DNA of 64,000 nucleotides from the NCBI GenBank assembly GCA_008638375.1, contig CM018038.1, forward strand, positions 34,586,169 to 34,650,168, written 5' to 3'. Source of the stretch: Nyssa sinensis. Lineage: Eukaryota; Streptophyta; Magnoliopsida; Cornales; Nyssaceae. The notes beneath the pieces were generated by a model. It ran no database searches and had not been told where the DNA came from. It worked only from the letters and a program-made list of their open reading frames with translations. A program made the position numbers and the translations under genes. Positions 47,548-59,070 of the stretch are shown piece after piece (position 1 is the stretch's first letter; the number at the start of each line of letters is the position of its first letter).

Positions 47548-47828
47548 CCATATGATTTTTTTTTTATGAGATCCAATTTTTTTATCCGGTTGTCCGAAGG
47601 AAACCTACGTATTTAAAATACCTTGGAGAGCTTTCTCGCAATTCACATATATTCCAAAAAGAAATTGTTAAATCTTACATCTCAAATGAAATGCCAATAA
47701 AACGTTGATAGAAAATTAAATCATTGTTTAAAATATCACAAATAATTTAATAATATATCATTTAAAATATAAATTTAGATACAAAAATTTGAGACATTAA
47801 ACTTTTTATTTCTAATAATATCTGAATT
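47548..47828. other. AT-rich flank of element A
   Basis: No gene or known repeat is seen between the target duplication of element A and the scaffold gap. Confidence 0.5.
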
Positions 47829-47928
47829 NNNNNNNNNNNNNNNNNNNNNNNNNNNNNNNNNNNNNNNNNNNNNNNNNNNNNNNNNNNNNNNNNNNNNNNN
47901 NNNNNNNNNNNNNNNNNNNNNNNNNNNN
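47829..47928. other. Assembly gap (100 N)
   Basis: Exactly 100 N, the usual placeholder for a gap of unknown length. Its true size and content, possibly part of the promoter region of the next gene, are unknown. Open frames drawn across it are meaningless. Confidence 0.99.
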
Positions 47929-48163
47929 TTTTTAAAAAAAATAATAATTCCCATAGTTTGAATTTATTTTTATAATTGTAAATTCGAAACATTGTGGTGC
48001 AGCCTGGACTCTGCAGGGGGAGCCAAAATCTCTGCGACCCGCCTGATTTTGTGAAGGTTATCGAAACCTGGCATTTTACGATGTACCTGTATGCCACTTG
48101 CACATTATCAAAACGAATATGCTTACACGCTAGCACGAATACGCCTCAATCTATGCTCATATA

Positions 48164-48195
<32 letters not shown>

Positions 48196-48311
48196 GACAC
48201 ACGTATATATGTGTCTCTATATTTGACGACCACATACGCAGCACTGGTGGTTAGTACAGTAGCGACCGGTATAGCGCGAAGTAGCGACTAGTCTCACAAT
48301 TCAGAGAGAAA
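47929..48311 (+). promoter_or_regulatory. Upstream region and 5' UTR of ACBP gene
   Basis: About 380 bp lie between the gap and the start codon. They contain a (TG)n(TA)n microsatellite at about 48163-48195 and CTCACAATTCAGAGAGAAA just before the ATG. No convincing TATA box can be separated from the TA repeat; the full promoter may extend into the gap. Confidence 0.4.
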
Positions 48312-51217
48312 ATGGGTTTGAAGGTCTGAGTACTAATCTAATCTTAATCAGATGACTCGATGATATTCTCGTGATTTTTTTTCCGTTTCTTGTTCTATAT
48401 CTCTCCGTTGGAGTTGATTTTATTATGTGTATGTTTCAATCTCTTGTTTTCATAATAAATGATACATTTTTTGTTGTTTTTGTTCTTTGCATTAGATTTG
48501 ATGGCTGCATTAGAAATTAGTTAAGATCTGGATGAAGATCTCGTTAAATAACATTACAGTGTTTCTGAATCTCTTAGGGTTCTGGCTTCGTTTTATATGA
48601 TCATCAATAGTTAAATTTGTGGATTTGATTTTGGTTTGTTTTCTACAGATCTGTTCTTATTTTGATCAATGGTAATGCACGCGATTGTATCATCTTCTCA
48701 TCAATTTGCGTATAATGTGATTATAGTTTATTTGCTCATTAATTTCTTTTATATATGTGTAGGTTGAGTTTCATTTGTTTTAATGTTATTGTTCCAGTTT
48801 TGTTCGTGCATGTACATCACTATAGTTTTATAGTTAGTGTTTAAATTCCAATTGAACATGTTAATCCGAAATCTGAAAGGTCAACCAGGTTTTGATCTGT
48901 GTAGCATGGCAGCTCGAACCTGCTTTATAGAATCTACTAGCTACTAGTTTGTTACCCACACTCTTGAATTATGTTTGTGTTGGATGAGAAACAAAGTATT
49001 AAACCACATGGTTGATTTTTTAGTTAAATTTAGATTATGAATGAAGATTTTTGAGTTAAAATGTCATCACCAAAATATATTTATGTGCAATCCTACCTTT
49101 TATTGTAATGGAAACCACTATTTGTTGTACTTAAGAAATGTTTATGATGAAGTTTGTTTTTGCAAAAGTCCACGTTTTCACATTTATCTTAGAAGCTAAA
49201 CCTATGTTATTATGGAATTGCTCTGTGCAACGTTATAATTTCATATTGTGAAGGTTGCAAACACGAGTTTCAGCTTGAGGGCAACCACTTTGTGCAAATT
49301 ATGCCTAAGGTTGGGTTCGTATCTGGTCTATTCTTTTCCATATTGCCAAGACCTACTCCTAAGATGCATAGACACATATTGTAATGTTGTAGATTAGGCT
49401 TGTAGCTAGTCTATACCTCCCTACACTTTGCATTGCCAATACCAACACCTAAGAAGCACATGCACGTCTAAGGATCAGATACTCACAAATAGACAGTGTA
49501 TGTCTATAACATTAAAATAAATCCTTAATTTTTGTGCATGTGGCTGGCACTTTATGGATGCTTGCCCATATGTGACTAATGAGCGTTGGACTTTGGGCAT
49601 GATCTTTTTCTTAGCTTGGAGAAAAAAGTATAATTGTAAGGAAAATTAAATAGAGGTTTATATAAAATTTATAAACACCGTGACCTTGAAACACAAAACT
49701 TAAGAAATGGGGAAACTTGTCAAGAAAAAAGAAAGGGACATGGGAAAATCTTATCAAAGGAGTGGATGTGGGAGGATGAGAGGATTCATCATAATTTTTT
49801 GTACACACACACATGCATATATATCATTTTCCTTGCTATGTCGTCCATGTCTGTGATTTATAAGTTATAAATTTCATGTTTCAACCATAACATATTAGAT
49901 GTATTATTCATAAGGTAATGTTTGCCATCTATATTATAATTTTTACATATGAATACTGTTTCGCTTTCTTGTTGTCCATGTTAAGACTTGTCATGTCAGC
50001 CTCTGTCTGTGGCCATGCTTCATGGACCGACACAGTAATGGCCTTTTTGCATAATTATTGATTATTCCTCTCCTGATTCCTCATTTATCTGCAATCTCTA
50101 TACCGTTGTTGAAAATGCATAAGAATCAGTCATTTTTTGGTTCTTTGATCTGAATACCCTTTGAGGGTCCACATTTTTGTAAATGTTTCTTCCACTACTT
50201 TGTTGTCAACGCTTCTCTATTGTGATTTTTCCTACAAACTCCAGCTTGAACAACTCTAACAATTGAAGGTTTATGTTATTTTTTCAATTAATCTTTGTTG
50301 TTGTAGAAAAATTAGTTTGAAGTTCGAATGTAGGTTAAGATCACTTTCTGTGCTTCAATATGATTGAAAAGATGTGTACTAGATTCCTCCTTTTCTTTTC
50401 TCTTGATAAAATTTTGCATGCTAGTAAGAACTGGAGATACTAATGATTAGCTAAATATGAATGAGTGCAGTGTTTTATATGCTGATTTAAGTTGACTTAA
50501 GCTATTGAAAAAAGCTTTTCTGACTTCCTTATCAACTGACTTCCAAATCAAAAAAAGGTTTATAAGATCCAACTGCTCTTTAGTTATATAATGAGAGAAT
50601 TTCTTCATACTTATCCTTAAATTGGAGCACAGAGATGCTCTGTATATAAATATATTATGCATTTCAGTTCCTACAATTTTAGACAGACACTAACATAATA
50701 TTAGTCCTATTGATTTTCTGGGACCTGCAGGAGGAATTTGAGGAGTATGCTGAGAAAGCTAGGACCCTGCCTGAGAACACTACCAATGAAAACAAGCTTA
50801 TTCTGTATGGACTGTACAAGCAAGCCACTGTTGGGCCAGTGAACACCAGTTAGTATTTGGATTCCAATCAGTTTGGTATTGCTTTTCAGTTGTTTATTTT
50901 CTCTCAACTAAAATTCAGTCCATGTGCATCTGATCTGCAGGTCGTCCTGGTATATTCAACATGAAGGACAGGGCCAAGTGGGATGCATGGAAAGCTGTTG
51001 AAGGTTTTGGGATGTTTAATTATTCAACACTTTCTTATCTGATCTATGGGGATGGTGACCGCATATTGTTCTTCTTTCATGAAATTGAATCATTTGGCTG
51101 CTTACTATATTTTTTACCTTATTCGTGTCAGGGAAATCCGAGGAGGAAGCAATGGGCGATTATATCACCAGGGTGAAACAGCTGCTGGAAGAAGCTGCTG
51201 CTTCTGCTTCTGCTTGA
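48312..51217 (+). CDS. ACBP6: Acyl-CoA-binding protein, small cytosolic (class I) type
   Basis: Four coding exons join in frame: 48312-48323, 50731-50848, 50941-51003 and 51132-51217 (279 nt, 92 residues plus TGA). All introns are GT-AG: 2407, 92 and 128 nt. The protein starts MGLK in exon 1, continues EEFEEYAEKARTLPENT, then the ligand-pocket motif LILYGLYKQATVGPVNTSRP, DRAKWDAWKAVEGKS, and ends in an Ala/Ser-rich tail. Length and motifs match the single-domain plant proteins such as Arabidopsis ACBP6. These are soluble four-helix proteins that bind long-chain acyl-CoA esters and phosphatidylcholine, carry acyl chains between chloroplast and ER, and are linked to cold and lipid stress. No signal peptide or membrane segment. 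The conserved Tyr, Lys and KW-x-AW residues are present. The large first intron after four codons is the main oddity. The symbol is assigned by similarity to Arabidopsis. Confidence 0.95.
48324..50730 (+). other. Long first intron of the ACBP gene
   Basis: A 2.4-kb phase-0 intron begins GTCTGAG and ends TTTTCTGGGACCTGCAG. It is T-rich and pyrimidine-rich, as plant leader introns are, and shows no embedded gene or transposon that I recognise. A short first exon followed by a long first intron often goes with intron-mediated enhancement of expression; that is inference. Confidence 0.85.
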
Positions 51218-51835
51218 TGTCATGAAATCTTTTGCTTTTTTCCTTATAATTTGTGTTGGAATAAAATTTGGAAAAATGATAGTAATTTTGAACTGGTACT
51301 GTATCTTTATGCATTCTCTATTCATGAATCTGTTAATAATAATTTCTTTTATTGAACTTGTTTGTTGCAAATGGAATAGGCTGAATATGCTGCTGTGTTT
51401 TTATTTTAATTTAATTTTTTTTGGTGAATGAATTGGAAACTTGGATCTGGAACTGTCTAACCTTAACTCTTGAGCTTGTTGGAATAGGCTGAATATGCTG
51501 CTGGGTTTGGTTTCAGTAACTTGTACCTGCACTTTTTTTAATACTATAAAAATTCTGAAGTAATGATATATTATGTGTTTTTTATTTTTTATATTTTCTG
51601 AAAAAGTTATAATAGTGTCAGTTGGGGACATTGGAATTCCGTCATCTGTTTGGTCTGTGTAACAAGGACAATCGGTATCTTTCTGAAAACATTGGGTAAA
51701 TGGTCTTCTGGCTAGTTTTGTCATTTTCTAATCAGGTGGCCTTACTTTTTCCTAAATCCATTTGACAGATTTGGTTCACACCTAAATTCAGTTTAGTCAG
51801 TCGCAACAGATGTGAGTCAAGTGCGTTTGAACTGG
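51218..51835 (+). other. 3' UTR and downstream flank of ACBP
   Basis: AATAAA at 51260-51265 is a likely polyadenylation signal 43 bp after the stop. GGAATAGGCTGAATATGCTGCTG occurs twice (about 51375 and 51480), a small dispersed duplication. Nothing else is recognised before the solo LTR. Confidence 0.6.
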
Positions 51836-53296
51836 CCAGTTGTTAGACCCTTTTACACTTGACACGGCGGCTTGGGGCATGGGGAGGCATGTCCGGCCTT
51901 GGTGGCATTGGCATGGGCATGAGGGAGGCATGCTATGCCTTGGAATAACATTCAGACTTGGAATGTTATTCAAGTGCGGAAAGGTATTCGGGACTTGGAA
52001 TCTTATTCAAGAGTAGAATGAATTCGGAAGTGGGAATGACTTCCAGAGATGGGATATCTCAAAAATAATTCTAAGTATGGAGGGATACTTAGACGTTTAA
52101 GAGTTGGTGCAGCCGGTGGCTTGTGAGCAGTTTGGTGCATGGCTGCCTTTGGCAAAGGCAGATGCACACAGGGGGAAGAACTGATGTTGCAAGTGGTTGT
52201 ATCCACTCCTGTCAGGTGGACAAATTGTCATTTGACATATATAGGGGGGAGTACCTCCTCGAAGCGCCCATGGGCGAGTGGCCTATGCGGCTAAGGAAGA
52301 CCAAGGCGTGTGGGGGCATGGCTTGGCAATGAGGGCTAATACGGAAGCTTGGGTTGGGTCAAGTGGTGCGTGGGTGCAAGACGGACTGCATATGGCCGTG
52401 TCCTTGAGTGTGGGCTCGGGGCTGGCAGTTGTGGCGCAAGGCAGTTACGCGGGGCAGTTGCTGGGCGCAAGGCAGTTGCGCAAGGCAGTTGCTGAGCAGT
52501 TGCGCAGAGCAGTTGCTGGGCGCAAGGCGGTTGCGCAAGGCAGTTGCGGCGCAGGGCAGTTGCTGGGCGCAAGGCAGTTGCGGCGCAGAGCAGTTGTGCA
52601 AGGCAGTTGCGGGGCAGTTGCTGGGCGCAAGGCAGTTGCGGGCTGACAGAGGGCGCAAGGCAACTGCCTGCTATGCTGGCATGATCCGATGGCTCACATT
52701 GTGTGCGACAATGGATGCACGGATCCTCACAGGTGGCACACTGATCCAAGGGCCACTATTGTGTGCGGCAAAGTGAGGCACGGATCCTCACAGGTGGCGC
52801 GTATCCAAGGTTTCAGATAAGCCCTAGCAGTTGGGGCGCAACTGCACAGCACAGGTGGCAGCCTATGACAAACCCTAGCAGTTGGGGGCAACTGCATGCC
52901 ATGTGCATGTCACATGGAGCGGTTGAGATCTCTGCCTATATAAAGGGGGCAAGGTCTCTTGTATTAGACACAGAAGTGTATAGAGAGTTATACACAAGGG
53001 GTGTGGACGAATCTGTGAGGGAGAGTCTATTTTTGTAGCCTTTGGGCAAGTCCTTTGTATTCATATGAGTATATAGTGAATAAAAGGTTGGGAAGAGTTT
53101 CCTGTAAAGGGCTGTGTTCTCTGTGTGTGTCTCTATTCGTGTTTGCAATTGAATTGTGTAGACTCAACGGTGGTGGAATCCTATTCTAGGGGTTCTGTTT
53201 CCTTTGGGGGTTGCGTGGTTGGCTGGTCAAGGCAGGGGTCTTGACGCCACACAGGGGCAAAAATTTGGGCGTAAAAGTTGACCCTGTGACACCAGT
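51836..53296 (+). mobile_element. Solo LTR downstream of ACBP, target duplication CCAGT
   Basis: A 1451-bp unit (51841-53291) begins TGTTAGACCC and ends CCTGTGACA, with CCAGT on each side (51836-51840 and 53292-53296). It carries a TATA box, TATATAAA, at 52937-52944 and AATAAA at 53079-53084, in the order expected of U3 then R/U5 on the plus strand. No internal region is present, so it is a solo LTR. The superfamily cannot be decided from this alone. No coding function is assigned to its open frames. Confidence 0.85.
52430..52668. repeat. GC-rich CAGTTGC minisatellite in solo LTR
   Basis: About a dozen degenerate units of GCGCAAGGCAGTTGC and GGGCAGTTGCTGG follow one another in the U3 part. 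The block is far more GC-rich than its surroundings, and long frames stay open on both strands because the repeat lacks stops, not because it is coding. Confidence 0.9.
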
Positions 53297-53694
53297 CCAG
53301 TGCAAGCCAAAATTTTCTGTCTATTACGGTATTACCATTAGGATGGCACCGACAAGTAAAGAGTTCTGAACAAATTTCAAATTCAAACTAGATGGAATGG
53401 GTGTACCTAGAATTCCTTCTCAAAATCTAAAAAATGTCATTTCATTTTCGAAATAATGAAATTAAAAAAAAATAATAATAAATTATATTGACCTCCCGTG
53501 AGATTTATAACAATTGTAGATAATACTTCTTTAATTTTTAAAATTACACTGCATCCCATGTCAATCCTGTCTCTTAAACAGAATTAATAGAATTTATAAA
53601 AAGACAAATATACCCCTTAATTAATTATGTATTTTTGAGTCAAAAAATAAAAAATATGAATCTCTCACAATCTGACAGTTTTGATTCTAAAAAA

Positions 53695-53731
<37 letters not shown>

Positions 53732-54844
53732 CGCTACAAATTAATCTCTCTATATCTCTCTCTCAGATTGCGTCCACACAATCTGACAGTTTTGATTCTG
53801 AAAAATGAATATATACATATATGTATATATTATTCTGTACAAATTAATCGCTCTCTATCTCTCTCAGATGCGTGCACACATAACAAGTGAAGAAACTGAA
53901 TCCTAATCTAAAATCCGCTCTTAAATTTATTTTTTTCTCTAATACAACGAAATTTGCAAAAATAAGATTAATATATGCTGATTTTTTATCAGCAAAACAA
54001 AAATTATATTATTAATGAAAAAAAATATAGTAGGAAAAAAATATTCAACCCTCACAAAACAAAACCACCAGATCAGACTACCAAACTCCTATACAATTAG
54101 TTGGCAAGATACTAACTAAAAAAAAAAAAAAAAGGGAGCAAAACAAGAACAAAGAATTAAAATCAGAGAAAATATAACATATAATAGCAACTAAAATCAA
54201 CCCCATTTAGTGTAAATCACTGCCTCGTTCCACCGTAATCTTTAAACAAGCAATCCTTACGTAAGATCATCCACCATTCATGCAATGAATAACAAAATAT
54301 GCATATTGTTATGCATATAAATAATCAATAAAAATAGGTGCTTTCTTTCTAAAATCAAAATAGTGATTGTTGTTGCTTCAATGGCTTAAATGGCGATGAA
54401 GATTGGGGGAACCCATTTACAAAATGGCTTCGATGGTGATGAAAGCAAAGGCTTCAATGACACGACTATAGGGAGGAAGAGACAATAGAAGCAAGCCAAG
54501 CCACCCCATACACAATTGCTTCAACTCTATCCCATGAAGCCGTAATAAAAGTGTTGTACATGAGCCACAATTTTGTATTTGAAAGAAACTCTAACCATAA
54601 CTCATACCAAAATACAACAAACCCACAAGACATGTGAAAAGACCAAATTATCCCCAATTTGTCACCAATGCACTGAAATTAGCAAAATACCCCCATGTGA
54701 GTAAAATAATATAAAAATTACAAAAATGTCATTCAAGTGACTAGGAAGTCTTATTGAATGTAGGATTGTGCCAAAATGCCTTTTGGGCAAAATGATGTCG
54801 AAATTACCAAAACACCCTCCGATGAGCAGAAGAGTTCTAACCAA
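53297..54844. other. Unassigned AT-rich interval
   Basis: No gene is recognised. A ~112-bp tandem duplication lies at about 53668-53885 (units with CACAATCTGACAGTTTTGAT, a (TA)n run and CTCTCTCAGATTGCGT-like ends). A poly-A tract lies near 54118-54134. Confidence 0.5.
53668..53885 (+). repeat. ~112-bp tandem duplication with (TA)n
   Basis: Two copies share CACAATCTGACAGTTTTGAT, ATGAATATATA, ACAAATTAATC and CTCTCTCAGAT. The (TA)n length differs between them. Confidence 0.9.
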
Positions 54845-55061
54845 AGTGGAATTCTGTCAAGCAGAGTCCTACTAGATGTGGGACTCAAACGGGAGAGTCC
54901 CAATAGGAGTGGTACTCTATTGGGAAGAGTTCTATTTGGACTGAGACTCTATCAAAAGAGTCCTAAAGGGAATGGGACTCTATGGAGAAAAGTCCTACTA
55001 AAACTAGGACTCAGCCAGGAGAAATCCTAATGGAACTGAGACTCTGGCAAGAGAGTCCTAG
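54845..55061 (+). repeat. ~33-bp tandem array, left part
   Basis: About six and a half units of the type GAGTCCTAATGGGAATGGGA plus CTCTATCAAGA. The array continues at 59071 after solo LTR F; CCTAG at 55057-55061 is duplicated there. Confidence 0.92.
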
Positions 55062-55892
55062 TGTCACGACCCATAACCCGACCTATGCGTATTAGGGGTC
55101 CGTGATTGGCCACTAAGGCCTTTCAATGATCATAACACCTTTCTAATTATCATTTAGTCAAAAGCAGCGGAATAATTTTTTTCTTTTCTTTAAACATCTT
55201 TTTCATATTCATAAAGTAAGCTACACAACCTGATCAGTTAATTAAACATTATTTCTAAAGGATACAGTTTTCATATCACCATGTGGTTGAGTAGTATAAT
55301 ATTACACAATCTTAATTCACAAAATCAAAAACCAACTAGTCTATCTTCAGTCAAGGACTCATCAAAAATAACTCGTTTCATCCCTTAAGCACTTGGTCTA
55401 CGTCACTTGAAAACAAGTCTGTCTAATCCTTACCTGAAATATGGTAAACATCTGTAATAAGCTCAACGACTCCGTGAGAATTCCATAACATGCCAAGGGT
55501 TTCAAAACTACTATGTAGTTCTATACTGAAATGTCTATATTCATATAGAATTAGAATACGTCATATCAAAATACAACAAATCAGGGAATAGTATCAAATT
55601 TATTTTCAATAAATCTTAGTTCAATCACAATCGTAAATCAATAATCAATAACATAGTTCAATCATAATAATGATTTAATCATAATCAGAGTTCAAATCAA
55701 TATCATGGTTCAATCATAGTTCAATAACATAGTTCGATAAACAATTTTATAGTTCGATGATCAATGTCATAGTTCAACAATTCTTAGCCATAGTTCAATA
55801 AATCAAAATCATAGTTCAATATTTCTTACTGTGATGATTTAAAGTTCAATCATAGTTCATATTCGATATTCATAAGAATTTAACCAAATAAA

Positions 55893-56206
55893 TTCCTCTT
55901 TTATGGCCAGCAAATTAGAACCTCGCCAACTGAGATCGATATTCGATAAGACTAGTTTGATAATGCCGTTCTGTGAGGCTCACCACCAATATATCTAGTG
56001 GTTAGGGTTTGATAAAGTCACAATCTATTTAATAATGACCAATCATAAAAGATTCTATGGCCAGCAAATTAGAACCTCGCTGACTGAGATCGATATTCGA
56101 TAACTAGTTCGATAATGTCGTCTGTACGGCTCACCAGCCAATATACCCATGGGCAGGATTCAATAAAGTCACAATCTATCCAATAATGACCAATCATAAA
56201 AGGGGG
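55893..56206 (-). repeat. 154-bp tandem duplication in solo LTR F
   Basis: ATGGCCAGCAAATTAGAACC begins at 55903 and 56057. Each unit also holds TGAGATCGATATTCGATAA and AAAGTCACAATCTAT. It lies about 0.83 kb from the LTR end. Confidence 0.93.
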
Positions 56207-57271
56207 TTCCATTCAAAACATTAAGATCATATCCAAAATCAATAATCATCAATCACAATCTCAATTATTCAAATAAGAGTTCCATATCTAGTATTTAGTC
56301 AAAACAATTCAAAGGTCAGTAAGGAACCATATAGTGTTTTGAGTATCTTACAAAACATTTTCTTGAATCAAATGGGAGATAATATAAATATTGATGGATC
56401 ATTTAAAACATATACTAGGTACAATGTATCTGTTATCAAAGGCTATAAAGGAAATGACAATATATATATATATATATCGATAAGTCTTCAAAATAATATT
56501 AAATGAAAGGTGTCTATTTTGAAAGTCATAAAAGAGATCAATATTTATTTCTATAATAAACTTCACCTTAAACATGGCATGAAATACTCACCTAATATCC
56601 AAAAGCTTATATCCAAAAATCCTCCCTTTAGTCAAAGGTCCCTATAATCAAAATTCAAGGTCTTGTTACATTCTTGTTTAAAGCATTACACAATTTAATT
56701 GTTAATTTAGAGCTCTTTCTATTCTAATTACCCTCTTCCGGTAGCTTCATTAAGTCTTAAGGACGTATCGGTCATTTTTCAATCTATTACCAAGTCTTAT
56801 TTTCCCTAAAAGCATGTCACTATTAGGTTCAAAGTGTCGAAGATAATCGGTTTAGGCTTTTCCAAATCTAAATTTGCGTACCTATAGTTTATTTTAAGCC
56901 TAAGGGCATTTTCATAATTTTATGTTTTTACGCGTCATATTTTTTGATACTTCGTTTGCTGAAATGGACTCTATCGTTGAGTCCAGATCGTCCAAAATAG
57001 TCAAAATGGACTCCTTTTTATATTTATTTGCTTTGGGCTTCACTAAGGGTAAAATGGTTATTTTTATATTTTACATGTCTAAATTTTTAAGATTTTATCT
57101 CGTAAAACGGACCTCTTCATTAGGTTCAGAATGTCAGAAAAAGTCAGAATACACTATCCTTTTATTTTATTTGGGCAATGAAACATTTTACAAAAATTAA
57201 ATTAATTTAATTGATTTAGTTATTTTATTTAATATTATATATACATATATTATGTTACTATTATAACACAA

Positions 57272-57372
57272 GTGCCATGGTGGCGCAGTGGCACACGTGT
57301 GTTGTGTAAGTCTCTCACGTGCGAGAGGTTGAAGGGTTCGAGTCTAGGGAGTTGCGACTCCCCTATTTTTTT
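57272..57372 (+). other. tRNA-like module 2 in LTR F
   Basis: TGGCGCAGTGG (57281-57291) matches an A-box and GGTTCGAGTCT (57335-57345) a B-box, 54 bp apart. GGGAGTTGCGACTCCC forms a hairpin just downstream, then seven T (57366-57372) as in a Pol III terminator. It is antisense to the LTR. No acceptor-stem pairing of a true tRNA was established, so this is a tRNA-derived or SINE-like unit rather than a tRNA gene. Confidence 0.6.
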
Positions 57373-58151
57373 CTAATTTTCAATATGCCAAACAGTGGAC
57401 AAGAGGCTAAACTAGAGAAGGATATCCTATTCTTGTCTAGGTTATCGAATTAGAGCCCTTATCCGTGTTTTCAAACAGGCTAATTTCTCACTTAACTTCT
57501 TAAATCCCAAGCTCTAAATGATGTAGTTTGGGCTAACCGGATATGTGCCTAGGCTGGTCCTAACCCGAACTCGAAACCCGACCCAACACCGACTCGTACT
57601 GTTCATCTTCTTCCCTGACATCCCCGCCACTATTGCCCTAATTCTTTAAATTTTAAAATTCTATTTTATGAAGTTTTGAAGCCTTTTCTTCTTTACTTCT
57701 TATTCTAACCATCTTCTAGTGTCCCAACTTAGGTTTTCTCGTTGATTTGGGAGGTCGAGGTGAGCTAAATAGCTCTGTTGAAACTTCGGGTTAGTTCTGG
57801 ATATTGGCCTCGTTCATGGCCGTCTTTTCACCAAAATTAGTAGGGCTGGGCTTATTATGATCTTATCAACATGGGGATTTATTCCCAGTTCTAAAAACCA
57901 AGTTTTTATGTGGATTTGTGAGGGTCGATTTCAAACCCGTGGTCTGCAACCTCAAATCTTTCTCTGGTCTTGGGTCTATTTCCAAAAAGGTTTGGTGTTT
58001 TGAGATCCTAATGGCTTCTAGTTTACATCTCTTGCAATAAAATTTAGTTTGGTATACGTCAATTCAGACCCTTATTCGAACCTTCAACAATGGCGGTTAG
58101 GGGTTTGGTTGCTGTTTTGGGAGTGCTCTCACTCTATTTCACCCGTATATA

Positions 58152-58195
<44 letters not shown>

Positions 58196-58624
58196 CATTG
58201 CATGTACATTTGATAAAAAATATTGAATCCAGTAGTGAGTTCTACTTGAAATTTCTAGAGAGAAAGTTCCTTTTTTTTTTAACCTTCTAACAGTGGTCTT
58301 CACCTCTTTGGCTCACAGTTCTGAGCTTTTGAGCTTCTTAGAGCCCATCTCAAGTTTGCATGCAAGGTCTTCCTCTTCCTCATTCTTCTTCTTCTTTTTC
58401 TCTCTTTCTCTCTCTATCTCACACACACTCTCTCTCTAGTCGCCTTCACACTTGCACACACTTCTAACTTTGTGTCTCACAGTAAGTCATGTATATATAC
58501 ATATACACATATATTTTTAATTTCTGATGTTGATGTGTTGCATGCATTCCCATTGGTTATGATGGGTGGTGGGATGGGCTTTTACATAATATGTATATAT
58601 AACTTGTGAGATATATAGTACAAA

Positions 58625-58731
58625 AGTGCTTATAGCTTAGTTGGTTTATTTTTTGGGCATAGGATCTTTCCTAATTCTTGGTCTTGGGTTCAAGTCTTGG
58701 CAACCCCATTTTCTACTATTTTCCTTTTTTT
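58625..58731 (+). other. tRNA-like module 1 in LTR F
   Basis: TAGCTTAGTTGG (58633-58644) fits the A-box consensus fully and GGTTCAAGTCT (58687-58697) fits the B-box, 54 bp apart, with a run of eight T near 58724. It is antisense to the LTR. Its counterpart in LTR D is at 6343-6425. Confidence 0.6.
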
Positions 58732-59070
58732 TATTATGCTAGTAGGAGTTTTGCGCTTTTATTTAATATTTTATTCATTGAGTATACTTAACTTGTGCAT
58801 TTCTAAATTTCTTAATATATTTTTACGTTCATTATAATTTTCTCTTTTGTGTAGTTGACTTAATTTAACTGGATTAGTTATGATACTTGGTTGAATATTT
58901 ATGTAATTCTCAATTAATTTCATCATCATTTTTCATACCCATTTCTTCAATTTTAACTCTCACAAAATTTATCATCTCGACACTACTGTCATGGTCTAAT
59001 CGTACGTTAATGTTCCTTTAAAGTTGACTAAGTATCCCTAATTATATGATAATTAGGTCGGGATGTCACA

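Larger units (their letters stand above)
55062..59070 (-). mobile_element. Solo LTR F
   Basis: A 4009-bp inverted LTR begins TGTCACGACCCATAACCC and ends GGTCGGGATGTCACA, flanked by CCTAG (55057-55061 and 59071-59075). Family landmarks on the plus strand include AAAGCAGCGGAATAA, ACTCACCTAATATCC, GTTGAGTCCAGATCGTCCAAA and GGTTCAGAATGTCAGAAA. No second LTR or internal sequence is present. It contains a 154-bp duplication, two tRNA-like modules and (CA)n(TA)n at about 58148-58196. No gene. Confidence 0.93.

Noticed and set aside
47762..48136. 124-codon frame spanning the N run
   Set aside because: It consists largely of unknown residues across an assembly gap.
52278..52776. Several 72-137-codon frames on both strands, rich in Cys/Ala/Gln/Leu
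   Set aside because: They are produced by the stop-free CAGTTGC minisatellite; many frames open at once over a repeat is not evidence of coding.
57272..57372. Functional tRNA gene
   Set aside because: A- and B-box and terminator are present, but I could not pair a proper acceptor stem or identify an anticodon arm with confidence, and homologous degenerate copies lie at the same place in other LTRs.
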